DNA of 64,000 nucleotides from Vibrio sp. Of7-15. GTDB lineage: Bacteria; Pseudomonadota; Gammaproteobacteria; Enterobacterales; Vibrionaceae. This document shows, piece by piece, positions 1 to 9,020 of this stretch (positions are counted from its first letter, which is position 1; each line of letters begins with the position of its first letter). The position numbers and the translations under genes are program-made. The notes under the pieces were generated by a model. The model worked only from the letters and a program-made list of their open reading frames with translations. It did not search any database and had not been told where the DNA came from. The stretch covers positions 434,001-498,000 of the forward strand of contig NZ_JAKRGH010000001.1 of the NCBI RefSeq assembly GCF_022347565.1, in the 5' to 3' direction.

Positions 1-1
1 C

Positions 2-814
2 GTGAAGGTCGGGAAGCTACAATATTATGATCTAAGTGATGATACAGTACGTGTTGTTATTCCAACTGTGTCTAATGATGTGGATACTGCTTATTTAATA
101 GTGGCAGATGTACCATCAGACACTCTTTTTATGCCTCTAAAACAAGTGCTTGCTTTGTCGCTGGTGTTTGGCACCATATTTTTCCTCTCTCTTCTATTGG
201 CTTTGCATAAGGTGAATGCCGCGACCCAGAAGTACGCTTTGTCTGTTAATCGAAATCTGCGCAAGAAAACCGAAAGCTTAAGACAAACGAATCGCAGTTT
301 AGAAAAGCTGAGTATGACCGATGAATTAACAAAAGCACTAACTAGAAGAGGTTTTTTTGAACGGGTTGCACAAGCCGAATTGCATCGCAATAAACCATAT
401 GGCGTAGTTATGATAGACGTCGATCATTTTAAGTCTTTTAATGATCGTTATGGTCATCAAACAGGCGATGAAGTGCTTTTTAAAGTGGTACAAATCATTA
501 TTTCTGAGTTACCGAGCTCGGGCTTTATTGGTCGGTTTGGCGGGGAGGAGTTTGTTGTGTATTTTGATCCACAGTCGTGGGATGAAGTTGAAGAGTTGAG
601 CTCTCGTTTGGTTTTCTCTATACGAACCATTGAATTGGACATTAATGGTCAACAGCCAAAAGTAACAGTGAGTGCTGGTGGCTGTTTTGCTGCCCCTAAT
701 ACTGAAATTGATGAAGCGATCAGAATGGCCGACGAATGTCTATACCAAGCGAAAGACAATGGCAGAGATCAGTCGGTGGTGGATATTGGAACGTTAATGC
801 CTGTGACGTGCTAA
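2..814 (+). CDS. Diguanylate cyclase (GGDEF), 5' end outside window
   Basis: The C-terminal part of a membrane-bound diguanylate cyclase, which would make cyclic di-GMP from two GTP. A membrane segment at about residues 45-67 is followed by a short coiled-coil linker and a GGDEF domain at about residues 100-262. The active-site loop reads RFGGEEF, a functional GGEEF variant, and the metal-binding MIDVDHFKSFND motif is present. The reading frame is already open at the left edge. The GTG at base 2 is therefore probably not the true start, and an N-terminal periplasmic sensor domain is expected upstream. I see no RxxD inhibitory site before GGEEF. Function is confident from the catalytic motif; the input signal is unknown. 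Confidence 0.88.
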   Translation: MKVGKLQYYDLSDDTVRVVIPTVSNDVDTAYLIVADVPSDTLFMPLKQVLALSLVFGTIFFLSLLLALHKVNAATQKYALSVNRNLRKKTESLRQTNRSLEKLSMTDELTKALTRRGFFERVAQAELHRNKPYGVVMIDVDHFKSFNDRYGHQTGDEVLFKVVQIIISELPSSGFIGRFGGEEFVVYFDPQSWDEVEELSSRLVFSIRTIELDINGQQPKVTVSAGGCFAAPNTEIDEAIRMADECLYQAKDNGRDQSVVDIGTLMPVTC

Positions 815-942
815 GGTCAATCATTTTTAAGTTCTTTGTTTTAAAGCCTTAGAGGCGGTTAATGAATTATGGTAGACTGCGCGACTGAATTTGTTTTTTT
901 GTCTTCTGTCATTACGAAGACACGCTGTTTTTGGAGTAACCT

Positions 943-2271
943 TTGCATTTTAAAGACCTAGGGCTAGATAATCGCCTTCTTAAAACCTTAACTCACTTTG
1001 ATTTTAAAAAAGCAACAGAGATTCAGCAAACAGCCATTCCTGTGGCTATTGCTGGTAAAGATTTGCTTGCATCATCTAAAACGGGTTCAGGAAAAACTTT
1101 GGCGTTTGTTTTACCTATGCTGCATCGCTCGTTGAAAAACAAAGCGTATTCACGCCGTGATCCTAGGGCGGTTATTCTGGCTCCTACTCGTGAGCTGGCA
1201 AAGCAAGTATATGGTGAATTAAAAACCATGTTAACTGGCTTAACATATGAGTCTGCACTGATTTTGGGTGGTGAAAACTTTAACGATCAAGTTAAAGCGC
1301 TAAGAAAATATCCTCGTTTTATCGTGGCGACTCCTGGCCGTTTGGCGGATCACCTTAATCACCGCTCTCTATGCTTAGATAGCCTTGAAATGTTGATCTT
1401 AGATGAAGCCGACCGTATGTTGGATCTTGGTTTTGAAGATCAGCTTCGTCAAATTAACGAAGCGGCAAGCCACCGTCGTCGTCAAACTTTGATGTTCTCA
1501 GCGACGCTTGATCATGCGGAAGTGAACGACATTGCAGCTGAAATGCAAACGGCACCAAAGCGTATCGCAATTGGTTTGGCGAATGATGAGCATAAAGATA
1601 TCACTCAGCGTTTTTACCTATGTGATCACCTAGATCATAAAGAAGCGATTCTTGAGCGTATTATTGAAGAAGCAGAGTATCGTCAGCTGATTATCTTTAC
1701 TGCAACTCGTGCAGATACCGATCGTTTGACCAAAGAACTGAACGAACGTAAGTTAAAAGCCGTTGCATTAAGTGGTGACATGAACCAAACCGCTCGTAAC
1801 AACATCATGAGTCAGTTCGAACGTGTGGTTCACAAAATCTTGGTAACCACAGACGTTGCATCACGCGGTTTAGACTTAACGAGTGTGACTCACGTTATTA
1901 ACTTTGATATGCCAAAGCATACTGAAGAGTATGTTCACCGTATTGGTCGTACAGGTCGTGCTGGCAACAAAGGTACAGCGATTTCTTTAGTGGGGCCAAA
2001 AGACTGGGTTAGCTTTAAGCGTGTAGAGGCATTCTTACAGCAAGATATTGAGTTCTCTGTTCTTGAAGGCTTAAAAGGTAAGTTTAAAGGTCTAAAACCT
2101 AAACCGAAGAAAACGTTTAAGAAGAAGCCTAGCCACAAGCCGACTGCGAAAAAGCAGGCTGCACCGAAAAGCAAAAAGCCGAAGAAGCGTGATAACACCT
2201 TCTATAAAACAGTGGCTGTGGGTGATGATGTTTTCATGCCAAAGAAAAAGCCAAAACCAGCAGAAGAGTAA
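943..2271 (+). CDS. DEAD-box ATP-dependent RNA helicase (SrmB/RhlE-like)
   Basis: A DEAD-box RNA helicase that remodels structured RNA, probably in ribosome assembly or at low temperature. It has the Q motif, Walker A (SSKTGSGKT), PTRELA, the DEAD box (LDEADRMLD), SAT (MFSATLD) and the C-terminal HRIGRTGRAG motif. The tail from about residue 375 is very rich in Lys and Pro, typical of RNA-binding extensions of this group. The start is a TTG at 943, supported by GGAG about 7 bases upstream and by protein sequence that begins directly at the helicase core. It is monocistronic and followed by a strong terminator. The exact subfamily (SrmB or RhlE) is not decided. Confidence 0.9.
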   Translation: MHFKDLGLDNRLLKTLTHFDFKKATEIQQTAIPVAIAGKDLLASSKTGSGKTLAFVLPMLHRSLKNKAYSRRDPRAVILAPTRELAKQVYGELKTMLTGLTYESALILGGENFNDQVKALRKYPRFIVATPGRLADHLNHRSLCLDSLEMLILDEADRMLDLGFEDQLRQINEAASHRRRQTLMFSATLDHAEVNDIAAEMQTAPKRIAIGLANDEHKDITQRFYLCDHLDHKEAILERIIEEAEYRQLIIFTATRADTDRLTKELNERKLKAVALSGDMNQTARNNIMSQFERVVHKILVTTDVASRGLDLTSVTHVINFDMPKHTEEYVHRIGRTGRAGNKGTAISLVGPKDWVSFKRVEAFLQQDIEFSVLEGLKGKFKGLKPKPKKTFKKKPSHKPTAKKQAAPKSKKPKKRDNTFYKTVAVGDDVFMPKKKPKPAEE

Positions 2272-2299
2272 GTTAGCTTTTATTTAGGACAATTGATAA

Positions 2300-2331
2300 C
2301 GCGGCTGATGTAAAAATCAGCCGCGTTTTTT
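2300..2331 (+). terminator. Intrinsic terminator of the helicase gene
   Basis: A perfect 10-bp stem (CGCGGCTGAT with its complement) with a 6-base loop is followed by six T residues, 28 bases after the helicase stop codon. Confidence 0.9.
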
Positions 2332-2342
2332 GTACGAGTAAT

Positions 2343-2374
2343 AAAAAAGCGCTGAGTAAATACCCAGCGCTTTT
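2343..2374 (-). terminator. Intrinsic terminator of the YjiH-family gene
   Basis: The stem AAGCGCTG/CAGCGCTT is followed on the minus strand by a run of T (the A-run at 2343-2348 on the plus strand). It lies 24 bases past the stop of the minus-strand membrane-protein gene and may work in both directions. Confidence 0.8.
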
Positions 2375-2397
2375 CTGTGTGGTGGTTGCTAAATCAC

Positions 2398-3765
2398 TTA
2401 GAAGATTAAGTGAGCAACACCCGCAATAACAGGTAATGTGATCAGAGTACGTAAAATGAAGATCACGAACAGCTCGAAGATGTTGACAGGGATTTTACTG
2501 CCAAGCAGTAGGGCACCCACTTCAGACATGTAAATTAGCTGTGTAACCGACATTGCAGCAATGATGAAACGTGTCATGTCACTTTCAATAGATGCTGCTA
2601 GGATAGCTGGTAAGAACATATCTGCAAAACCAACTACGATGGTTTGAGAAGCTTCAACAGCTTCTGGCACACCTAATAGTTCAAGGAATGGAATGAATGG
2701 TTGGCCTAAGATAGAAAATACAGGTGTGTATTCAGCGGCAACAAGAGCTAGAGTACCTAAACCCATTACCACAGGCAGTACACCAAATACCATATCTACC
2801 GCATTTTTAACGCCATCAACAAAAACAGATTTAATGGATTTAACTTCACCTGCTTTTTTAACTGCAAGTTCAAGGCCCCATGTGAATGTGTTGTAGCCTT
2901 GCGGGATCGCTTCAGAGTCTGCATTACGCTCTGTACCATCAATAAATTGGTCTTTTTTCCAAGAAAGAGGTGGTAAACGAGGAATGATAACCGCCGCGAC
3001 AATACCTGCCAAACAGACAGTTAGGTAGAAAGGCAAGAACATGTGCTCTAGTTCTACTTGGGCAATAACCACTAAGCTGAATGTGATGGATACTGCTGAG
3101 AAGGTAGTACCAACAACAGCGGCTTCACGTTGAGTATAAAAACGGTTTTCATACTGCTTACTGGTAAGCAAAATGCCAACACTACCGTCACCTAGCCAAG
3201 AAGTCATACAGTCAATCGCAGAGCGACCTGGCAGGTTAAATACTGGGCGCATGATTTTACTTAGAAGCGTACCAAACAGTTCAAGTAGGCCAAAGTTTAG
3301 TAGTAAAGGTAGAAGCAAGCCTGCAAAAATGAATACGGAAAACAGAACCGGAAGAAGGTCGTTAAGAACCAGTCCACCTGTGTTGGGTTCCCAGACTGCT
3401 TTAGGGCCAATTTGGAAGAAAGTGAATAGTACACAGATACCACCAACAAGGCGAACGATAAGCCATGGTATTGTTGGATTGAATAAGCTGTTTAAAAAGC
3501 CGTTGCTAGTAATGAAGGACGGTTTTAATACTTTGGTGAGTAATGATGCAACAGCCATAAATCCGATAATGGTTGTTACCATCGCGACTAGATAGCCGTC
3601 AAAAACGCTTTGAATTGATTTAGCAAGTACTGCAACAGGGATTGTAATGTCGCCGTTATACGTGATTGGAGCCATGAATAAAAATAGGCCGATCAGCGAC
3701 GGGATCAGAAACATTAAAAAGCTGCTTTTTTTCGTTGGGACAGAGCTAGTTGTTTGGTTTTGCAT
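2398..3765 (-). CDS. YjiH-family membrane protein (nucleoside-recognition/Gate domain)
   Basis: An integral inner-membrane protein of 455 aa resembling the YjiH family, which carries Gate/nucleoside-recognition domains. It has about ten hydrophobic segments, the first at residues 17-37, and a polar loop at about 255-300. The conserved WLGDGSVGILLTSKQY segment and SEVGALLLGSKIP near the C terminus fit the family. The transported substrate is not established; a small solute carrier role is inferred. It is transcribed alone and ends at its own terminator. The ATG follows an upstream GAGAAT weak ribosome site. Confidence 0.8.
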   Translation of the reverse strand: MQNQTTSSVPTKKSSFLMFLIPSLIGLFLFMAPITYNGDITIPVAVLAKSIQSVFDGYLVAMVTTIIGFMAVASLLTKVLKPSFITSNGFLNSLFNPTIPWLIVRLVGGICVLFTFFQIGPKAVWEPNTGGLVLNDLLPVLFSVFIFAGLLLPLLLNFGLLELFGTLLSKIMRPVFNLPGRSAIDCMTSWLGDGSVGILLTSKQYENRFYTQREAAVVGTTFSAVSITFSLVVIAQVELEHMFLPFYLTVCLAGIVAAVIIPRLPPLSWKKDQFIDGTERNADSEAIPQGYNTFTWGLELAVKKAGEVKSIKSVFVDGVKNAVDMVFGVLPVVMGLGTLALVAAEYTPVFSILGQPFIPFLELLGVPEAVEASQTIVVGFADMFLPAILAASIESDMTRFIIAAMSVTQLIYMSEVGALLLGSKIPVNIFELFVIFILRTLITLPVIAGVAHLIF

Positions 3766-4166
3766 ATTATTCTCGAGTTACTACTAGTCAATGGTTATAC
3801 CGTAATCCTTTGGTATAAATATTCACTAAACATCCGTATTTTTTCATTGAGAGTGAGAGTACACGTTTTTTAATGCCAGTGGAATACTATTCATTAAAAA
3901 AAACTATTTATTCACTATTAGATAAACGTAATGATTAAAAAAGGATTACCATTTAGTTTAAAAGGCTAAAATTGTTTACTTAAATGGCCTTTTGTAATTT
4001 TTATGTTAACACTAAATTTGCTGAAATTAGGTGGGATTATATAAATAGTGTGATCTGGTTAGCTTAAGAATGAAAAATGCAGCCGAAGCTGCATTTATTT
4101 ATAAGGTGAATAAACTGTGGTAAATATGCACTTTTTGCTATTGCAGCGTAAAGCGAAGTAATACCC
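3766..4166. other. AT-rich intergenic region
   Basis: No gene seen in about 400 bases. It holds the promoter region of the minus-strand YjiH-family gene at its left end and the terminator of the ABC-class ATPase at 4073-4096. The rest is very AT-rich without a recognisable motif. Confidence 0.6.
4073..4096 (-). terminator. UUCG-tetraloop terminator of the ATPase gene
   Basis: Read on the minus strand, AAATGCAGC and GCTGCATTT pair around a TTCG loop and continue into a T-run. It lies about 70 bases after the stop codon of the gene at 4167-5813. Confidence 0.85.
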
Positions 4167-5813
4167 CTATTTATACTCAGCTTTTCTCATACGGTTCATT
4201 GCTGCTAGCACATCAACGGTTCTTGGTTTTGCAAGATCTCCGTGAGTTGGCATCATTGTGTACCAGCCATTATTTAACATCGCGTTAAAGGCTTTAGTTG
4301 GTTGTTTTTCCCAGCCATGCATTTGAGCAAACTGGAACCACAACCAGCCGATTGCGTGAACTTGGCTGTCGGATTCAATTTGCGCTAACGCACTGATATC
4401 AACAAATTCACGACCAAAGCGTAATGAACCCGTGTCTTTAGCTTGAATGCGGAATTTACCCTCTTCTAATTGCTTTTGAAGGGCCGTGCGGTTGATTTGG
4501 CGAGGCTTGACGCTTTTAAGTGCTTCTGAACCTTCATTTTTACGACTAGTAGGGTGCTGGGCAACTACTTGTTTTGCTTTTTCTGTTACATCAACCGCTT
4601 GGTAATCATGCATTTGAATGACAGTGTCGGCAACATCTAGGTAATCACCGGAGCCACCCATAACGATAAGAGTAGAAATATCTAGCTCATCACGTAGTTG
4701 GCCAATGCGGTCGACAAGCGGTGTGATTGGTTCGTCCCCTTTTGTGACCAGTGCCTGCATACGCTCATCACGGATCATGAAGTTTGTTGCCGAGGTATCT
4801 TCATCAATAAGCAGTGTTTTTACGCCAGCTTCAATGGATTCTTGTAGCCAAGCTGCCTGCGAAGTAGAGCCAGACGCATCTTGTGTTGAGAAACACTCAG
4901 TATTACGACCCATTGGCAAGTGATTAATGTAGTTTGAAAGATCAAGATTATGTACACAGCGTCCATCTTCAGCACGGATTTTTGTCGCGCTGTGTTCAGT
5001 AACAATGTACTCGCGGCCATCACCTGGAATATGATCGTAAATAGAGCGCTCAATGGCTGTTAACAGGGTAGATTTACCATGGAAGCCACCCCCCACAATT
5101 AAGGTTATGCCTTTTGGTATCCCCATGCCACGGATTGTGCCACGGTTCGGTGTGTTTAATTCAATGGCTAAAGAGTCTGGGCTAGTAAAAGTGACCGCAT
5201 CTTGCATTGGTAGATCACAGTTACCTGCGATACGCGGTAATACACTGCCATCAGCCACAAACGCAACCAAGTTATGTTCAGCTAATTGTCTGCGAAGAGC
5301 GACTTGATCTTCAGCGACTTCACAATGGCGCTTAAGCTCTTCAATTGGGATTTCACGCTCAATGGTGGCGCGACGAATGAACTTTGGTAAATAGAAAGTA
5401 AGAATATTGATGGCTTTTTTGGCCAAAATAGTACGGCCATCAGCAGGAAGCTCAACACGGAAACGAAGTTCGATTCCTTCTTCATCAAATACCACAGAGG
5501 TATGATCAAGAATGGTTTGGCCTGTTAAACCAATGGATACGTGGTTCTCACGTTCGGCTAATTGATTAAAGTAGCGCGCAATAAAATCACGAGCAGCGCG
5601 TTGGTAATCGGTAGAGGTTTCTTTTAACCAAGCGAGATCTGTGAGTGACCAAGCACGTTTAGCTCGAACACGAGAAGGTGGCGCGTACGGATCGGCTTGA
5701 ACGGTATCAATAAAAAGTTGGAAATCTTCAAAATCATACTTGCCTTTGATGGTGGTATAGCTTCGGTAATTTCGTTTCTCAATTTTTTTTAAATTCGCTT
5801 CAAGCAATTCCAT
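4167..5813 (-). CDS. Predicted ABC-class P-loop ATPase (COG3044-like)
   Basis: A 548-aa cytoplasmic ATPase of the predicted ABC-ATPase class (PF09818-like). The Walker A motif is GGGFHGKSTLL and a Walker B-like segment LLIDEDTSATNFM follows. The IVMGGSGDYLDVAD segment is also conserved in this family. There are no membrane segments, so it is not a transporter ATPase in itself. Family members are common in gammaproteobacteria but their cellular role is not known to me. It is monocistronic, with a TTCG-loop terminator downstream. Confidence 0.82.
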   Translation of the reverse strand: MELLEANLKKIEKRNYRSYTTIKGKYDFEDFQLFIDTVQADPYAPPSRVRAKRAWSLTDLAWLKETSTDYQRAARDFIARYFNQLAERENHVSIGLTGQTILDHTSVVFDEEGIELRFRVELPADGRTILAKKAINILTFYLPKFIRRATIEREIPIEELKRHCEVAEDQVALRRQLAEHNLVAFVADGSVLPRIAGNCDLPMQDAVTFTSPDSLAIELNTPNRGTIRGMGIPKGITLIVGGGFHGKSTLLTAIERSIYDHIPGDGREYIVTEHSATKIRAEDGRCVHNLDLSNYINHLPMGRNTECFSTQDASGSTSQAAWLQESIEAGVKTLLIDEDTSATNFMIRDERMQALVTKGDEPITPLVDRIGQLRDELDISTLIVMGGSGDYLDVADTVIQMHDYQAVDVTEKAKQVVAQHPTSRKNEGSEALKSVKPRQINRTALQKQLEEGKFRIQAKDTGSLRFGREFVDISALAQIESDSQVHAIGWLWFQFAQMHGWEKQPTKAFNAMLNNGWYTMMPTHGDLAKPRTVDVLAAMNRMRKAEYK

Positions 5814-5939
5814 AACGTCTCGTTATTCGTTTAACTAAAAATAGGGGGCGATAATACAATAAATTGTGATCGGGATCTTTCTTAATAGCAATGAAAAATG
5901 GATTAACTTTATTTTTCATACGGCTACGGAGAATCCAGT

Positions 5940-6005
5940 ATGAGTTTTAAACAAATTTCTTTAACTTGTGAGCTTGGTAAGCCTCAAGTGTTAAATATAT
6001 GTTGA
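5940..6005 (+). CDS. Possible 21-aa small protein or leader peptide
   Basis: A short frame with an ATG preceded by GGAG at good spacing, ending 76 bases before the small membrane protein at 6081. It could be a leader peptide or a small protein. There is no homology support and the frame may be chance. Confidence 0.25.
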   Translation: MSFKQISLTCELGKPQVLNIC

Positions 6006-6080
6006 ATTTCAATCGACTGATTACTAATAATAAATCCAGTATTTCTTCTTTCATCGCCAATCGTACAGGGAGTGTGCAGC

Positions 6081-6323
6081 ATGATGGCAGCCACAATGAA
6101 TCTCTTAGAAACAATTCTGATTTTTGCGGGTATTTTTATGATACTCAGGGCCGTTATTCGTTATGGAAAGCGCACGAATGACTGGAAAGGCACGTTAACC
6201 ATGTTTTTTAAACGCATTCCAATGAAAGTGGATGAATTCCGCTGGTATAAGCTTGGAGTCTCTTTTTTCTTATTCGGCGTGGTGATCCGCGTAGTAAATA
6301 TGACGTTTTGGCCAACGGTTTAA
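6081..6323 (+). CDS. Small two-helix membrane protein, unknown function
   Basis: An 80-aa protein beginning MMAATMNLLE, with hydrophobic segments at about residues 8-24 and 51-68 and a basic stretch between them (RYGKR, KRIP). I chose the ATG at 6081 because AGGGAG lies 8 bases upstream; an upstream GTG at 6072 is less likely. It resembles conserved hypothetical Vibrionaceae membrane proteins, and no function is known. A strong terminator follows directly. Confidence 0.7.
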   Translation: MMAATMNLLETILIFAGIFMILRAVIRYGKRTNDWKGTLTMFFKRIPMKVDEFRWYKLGVSFFLFGVVIRVVNMTFWPTV

Positions 6324-6337
6324 TCGATTTAAACGGA

Positions 6338-6375
6338 AAGGGAGAGTCAGTGAGTTTACTGGCTCTCCCTTTTTA
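6338..6375 (+). terminator. Intrinsic terminator of the small membrane protein gene
   Basis: A 15-bp stem (AAAGGGAGAGTCAGT with one G-T wobble) is followed by a T-run, 15 bases past the stop codon. In the other direction it may also serve the minus-strand histidine kinase operon. Confidence 0.88.
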
Positions 6376-6415
6376 TTACTCTAACCTGAATAGCTTAATT
6401 TATTTTGATTAGAGG

Positions 6416-7762
6416 TTACTTTATTCTTGGTATAGGAAGAGTTATTGAGGCTTTTAGGCCACCAAGCTTCCCAGTACTAAGTTGTAACCCACCTCGATAA
6501 CTGTGTGCCAGTTCATGGGCAATGTTTAAGCCTAAACCACTGCCAGGTGTGCTTTCATCCAACCGCTTTCCGCGTTCTAAAACACTTTCTAGCTTTTCAT
6601 CAGCAATGCCATGACCGTCGTCTTCGATGACTAATGTAATAAAAGAAGCGGGGTCAGTTGTCGGCTCGGTATAAACTCGAATTAGGCTTTGTGCCCATTT
6701 ATAGCCGTTTTCAATAATGTTGCCGACAATCTCGTCAAGATCTTGGCTTTCAATGGCCAGCTCTAAATCGGAGTCGAGCTCATTAACCAGAACAATGCCG
6801 TTTTCAGCATAGACCTTATCCATTGCCGTTGATATGGCATCGACCCTTTGTGACGGTGTCACTCTTGCCGCGAAGATATTAGATGATCCAGCCATTCTGG
6901 CGCGACCTAAGTGATAATCAATGTGTTGTTGCAACTGCTTGATGGCAGGCCCCATTTTTTTCTGGGCATCGTCATTGAGCAAAACTGCTTCATTATTTAA
7001 GATTGCCAGTGGTGTTTTTAATGCATGAGATAGGTTACCTGCGTGATTTCGCGCTCGGCTAAGCAGTTCTTGGTAGTGGAAAAAGAGGGCGTTTAAATCA
7101 CTGATAACAGACGAAAGCTCTTTTGGGTAGTCGCCCTTTAACGATTCACACTGGCCTTCATGAATGGATTTAAGATCGTTTTGCATTTGTTTTAGCGGCC
7201 TAAATGACCAGTAAATTTGCAGCCAGATAAGCCCCAATATGCCTAAAGCCATTAGGATAAGTAGCACCATAAAGCCACCCGTTAATGTGACTAAGGTTTT
7301 TAGTAATGGCCTTTTATCAATGGCAATGACCAATGTGGCCGCAGAGTCGTCTTCAGGAAGATAAATTTCCCTTGTGACTATTAATAAAGGTTCTTCTCTT
7401 GGCCCCTCAATATCATCATCGGAGAGATCCAGCCGTTTATCCCAGAGTGAGCGCGAGCGTAAGGTGTTGTCTTTGGTGGTAACAGACCAATAAAAACCGC
7501 TGTAGGGTTGGTTAAAGCGTGGTTCTGCCAAAGAACCATCAACAAAGACTTCACCAGTGCCTTTTTGATCCACCAAAGAGGTAAGTTCATCTAAATACAC
7601 CGTAAGTTGTTTGGATTGTTCTGAAGAAAGGTAATGATCAATAAGGTTGGGAACAGTTAAGGCGGCGATGGCAACAATGGTGGTTAACCATAAACTCGCC
7701 GCCACCATGAGCCGTCCACGTAGGCTCATGCAGGCGATAAAGTGTTTAAGGCTTTTAAGCAT
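6416..7762 (-). CDS. Sensor histidine kinase (CarS/VprB-like)
   Basis: An inner-membrane sensor kinase of 448 aa. It has a membrane segment at about 19-41, a periplasmic domain at 42-158, a second membrane segment at 159-183 and a HAMP-like linker. The H-box SHALKTPLAI has its phosphorylated His at 246, followed by the N-box (GNIIENGYKW), G1 (EDDGHGIAD) and G2 (GSGLGLNIA). The gene overlaps the response regulator by 8 bases, so the two are translationally coupled and act as a pair. The operon order PepSY protein, regulator, kinase resembles the Vibrio CarRS/VprAB systems tied to calcium and lipid A modification. That assignment is inference from memory. Confidence 0.9.
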   Translation of the reverse strand: MLKSLKHFIACMSLRGRLMVAASLWLTTIVAIAALTVPNLIDHYLSSEQSKQLTVYLDELTSLVDQKGTGEVFVDGSLAEPRFNQPYSGFYWSVTTKDNTLRSRSLWDKRLDLSDDDIEGPREEPLLIVTREIYLPEDDSAATLVIAIDKRPLLKTLVTLTGGFMVLLILMALGILGLIWLQIYWSFRPLKQMQNDLKSIHEGQCESLKGDYPKELSSVISDLNALFFHYQELLSRARNHAGNLSHALKTPLAILNNEAVLLNDDAQKKMGPAIKQLQQHIDYHLGRARMAGSSNIFAARVTPSQRVDAISTAMDKVYAENGIVLVNELDSDLELAIESQDLDEIVGNIIENGYKWAQSLIRVYTEPTTDPASFITLVIEDDGHGIADEKLESVLERGKRLDESTPGSGLGLNIAHELAHSYRGGLQLSTGKLGGLKASITLPIPRIK

Positions 7763-8411
7763 TTAGGCGATACCCTAGACCTCTAACGGTTTTGATAACA
7801 TTGGTGGCAATTTTTTTACGAATACGGCCAATGAAGACTTCAATGGTGTTTGAATCACGATCAAAGTCTTGTTTATAAATATGTTCAACCAGTTCAGTTC
7901 GTGAGATGACTTTATCTGGGTTATGCATGAAATAGGCAACCACTTTGTACTCTAGCGCAGTAAGATCCACCGCTTGCCCTTGCCATAATACTTTAGAGCT
8001 TCGTGTATCTAAGCTGAGTTGACCCATTTGCATGATTGGGGAAGCATTACCTGATGCTCGGCGGAGCTGTGCTCGTAGGCGGGCAACCAGTTCAACGGTA
8101 TCAAAAGGTTTTGTGAGATAATCATCGGCACCAGCATTTAAGCCTTCAACGCGCTGAGTCAGCTCTGAACGGGCACTTAAAATAATAACGGGTGTGTTAA
8201 TGCCTTCATCTCGTAAGCTTTTTAATACGGTAAGGCCATCAATTTTAGGAAGGCCGAGATCAAGCACAATGGCGTCCCAGTCTTCAGACGTTGCACGATA
8301 AAGTGCATCGATGCCATCCGTAGAAAGTTCTGGTACCCAGCCATTCTTTTCTAAAGTTTGAACAATTTGTTCGCCTAACTGTAATTCGTCTTCGACAACA
8401 AGTATTTTCAT
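7755..8411 (-). CDS. OmpR/PhoB-type response regulator (CarR/VprA-like)
   Basis: A two-component regulator of 218 aa. The receiver domain spans residues 1-118, with the acidic pocket at E7/D8, the phosphoacceptor at D51 (VLDLGLPKIDG) and K101 (LTKPF). A winged-helix DNA-binding domain follows at about 125-218, with the typical VEVFIGRIRKK-like segment and the terminal TVRGLGYRL. It starts within the stop of the upstream PepSY gene (ATGA overlap) and overlaps the kinase gene downstream. The closest recalled relatives are Vibrio CarR/VprA. Confidence 0.92.
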   Translation of the reverse strand: MKILVVEDELQLGEQIVQTLEKNGWVPELSTDGIDALYRATSEDWDAIVLDLGLPKIDGLTVLKSLRDEGINTPVIILSARSELTQRVEGLNAGADDYLTKPFDTVELVARLRAQLRRASGNASPIMQMGQLSLDTRSSKVLWQGQAVDLTALEYKVVAYFMHNPDKVISRTELVEHIYKQDFDRDSNTIEVFIGRIRKKIATNVIKTVRGLGYRLNA

Positions 8412-8749
8412 TTTTTTATTACATTCTCGAGGTTGCGGCCTTTGATTTGTATGATGCGCAAGGTTTTAGCATCGTATTCGACTTTAACAATGTTATTGGC
8501 GGTATCGAGTAATTTTAACTCATAAATCCATTCATCATCATCTTCTTCTAGTTCAACACGGATCACCCGACCGTTAAGCTGATCCCCAACAAGAATAAGC
8601 AACGAGGAATAGGGCTGAATTAAACCTTTTTCAACCGCTTCTAGGACATCGTCATGATCTTCTTCTACATCTAGCTTGGGCGTATTTGCCCATGCTGAGC
8701 TTGAAGCAAAGAAAATGAAGCTGATTAGTATATGGATATATGATTTCAT
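8408..8749 (-). CDS. Periplasmic PepSY-domain protein
   Basis: A 113-aa secreted protein with a signal peptide (residues 1-21, cleavage after SSAWA) and a PepSY-like domain. Recognisable features are the acidic stretch, GRVIRVELEEDDDEWIYEL and a closing YDAKTLRIIQIKG. PepSY proteins inhibit proteases or bind ligands in the periplasm. Being first in the operon with the regulator and kinase, it probably modulates the sensor domain. The ATGA overlap with the regulator gene supports coupled expression. Confidence 0.8.
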   Translation of the reverse strand: MKSYIHILISFIFFASSSAWANTPKLDVEEDHDDVLEAVEKGLIQPYSSLLILVGDQLNGRVIRVELEEDDDEWIYELKLLDTANNIVKVEYDAKTLRIIQIKGRNLENVIKK

Positions 8750-9020
8750 TCTTTCACTTTACCTGAGCTTAAATGAACAGAAGATGAATGCTTGATTGCG
8801 TTATGCCATTTTACCTTTTTTGTACATGGATGACAGTACGCTGGCTCTAAAAACAAGTAAAGATTTCAAGTAAGTAGAGGCTTTATGTGTTTTTTAGCCC
8901 TGAGTGTTTAAAAAGAACGTAAGATTCATGATACTTGAGAAATAATCGGCTTTATCGTTTCATTTCAATGGAGTGAACATTATTATGATCTTATAACAAT
9001 GAGATCGCTAAGGAAGCACT

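Noticed and set aside
5999-6181. 60-aa plus-strand frame upstream of the small membrane protein
   Set aside because: Overlaps the better supported gene at 6081 in another frame and has no ribosome site.
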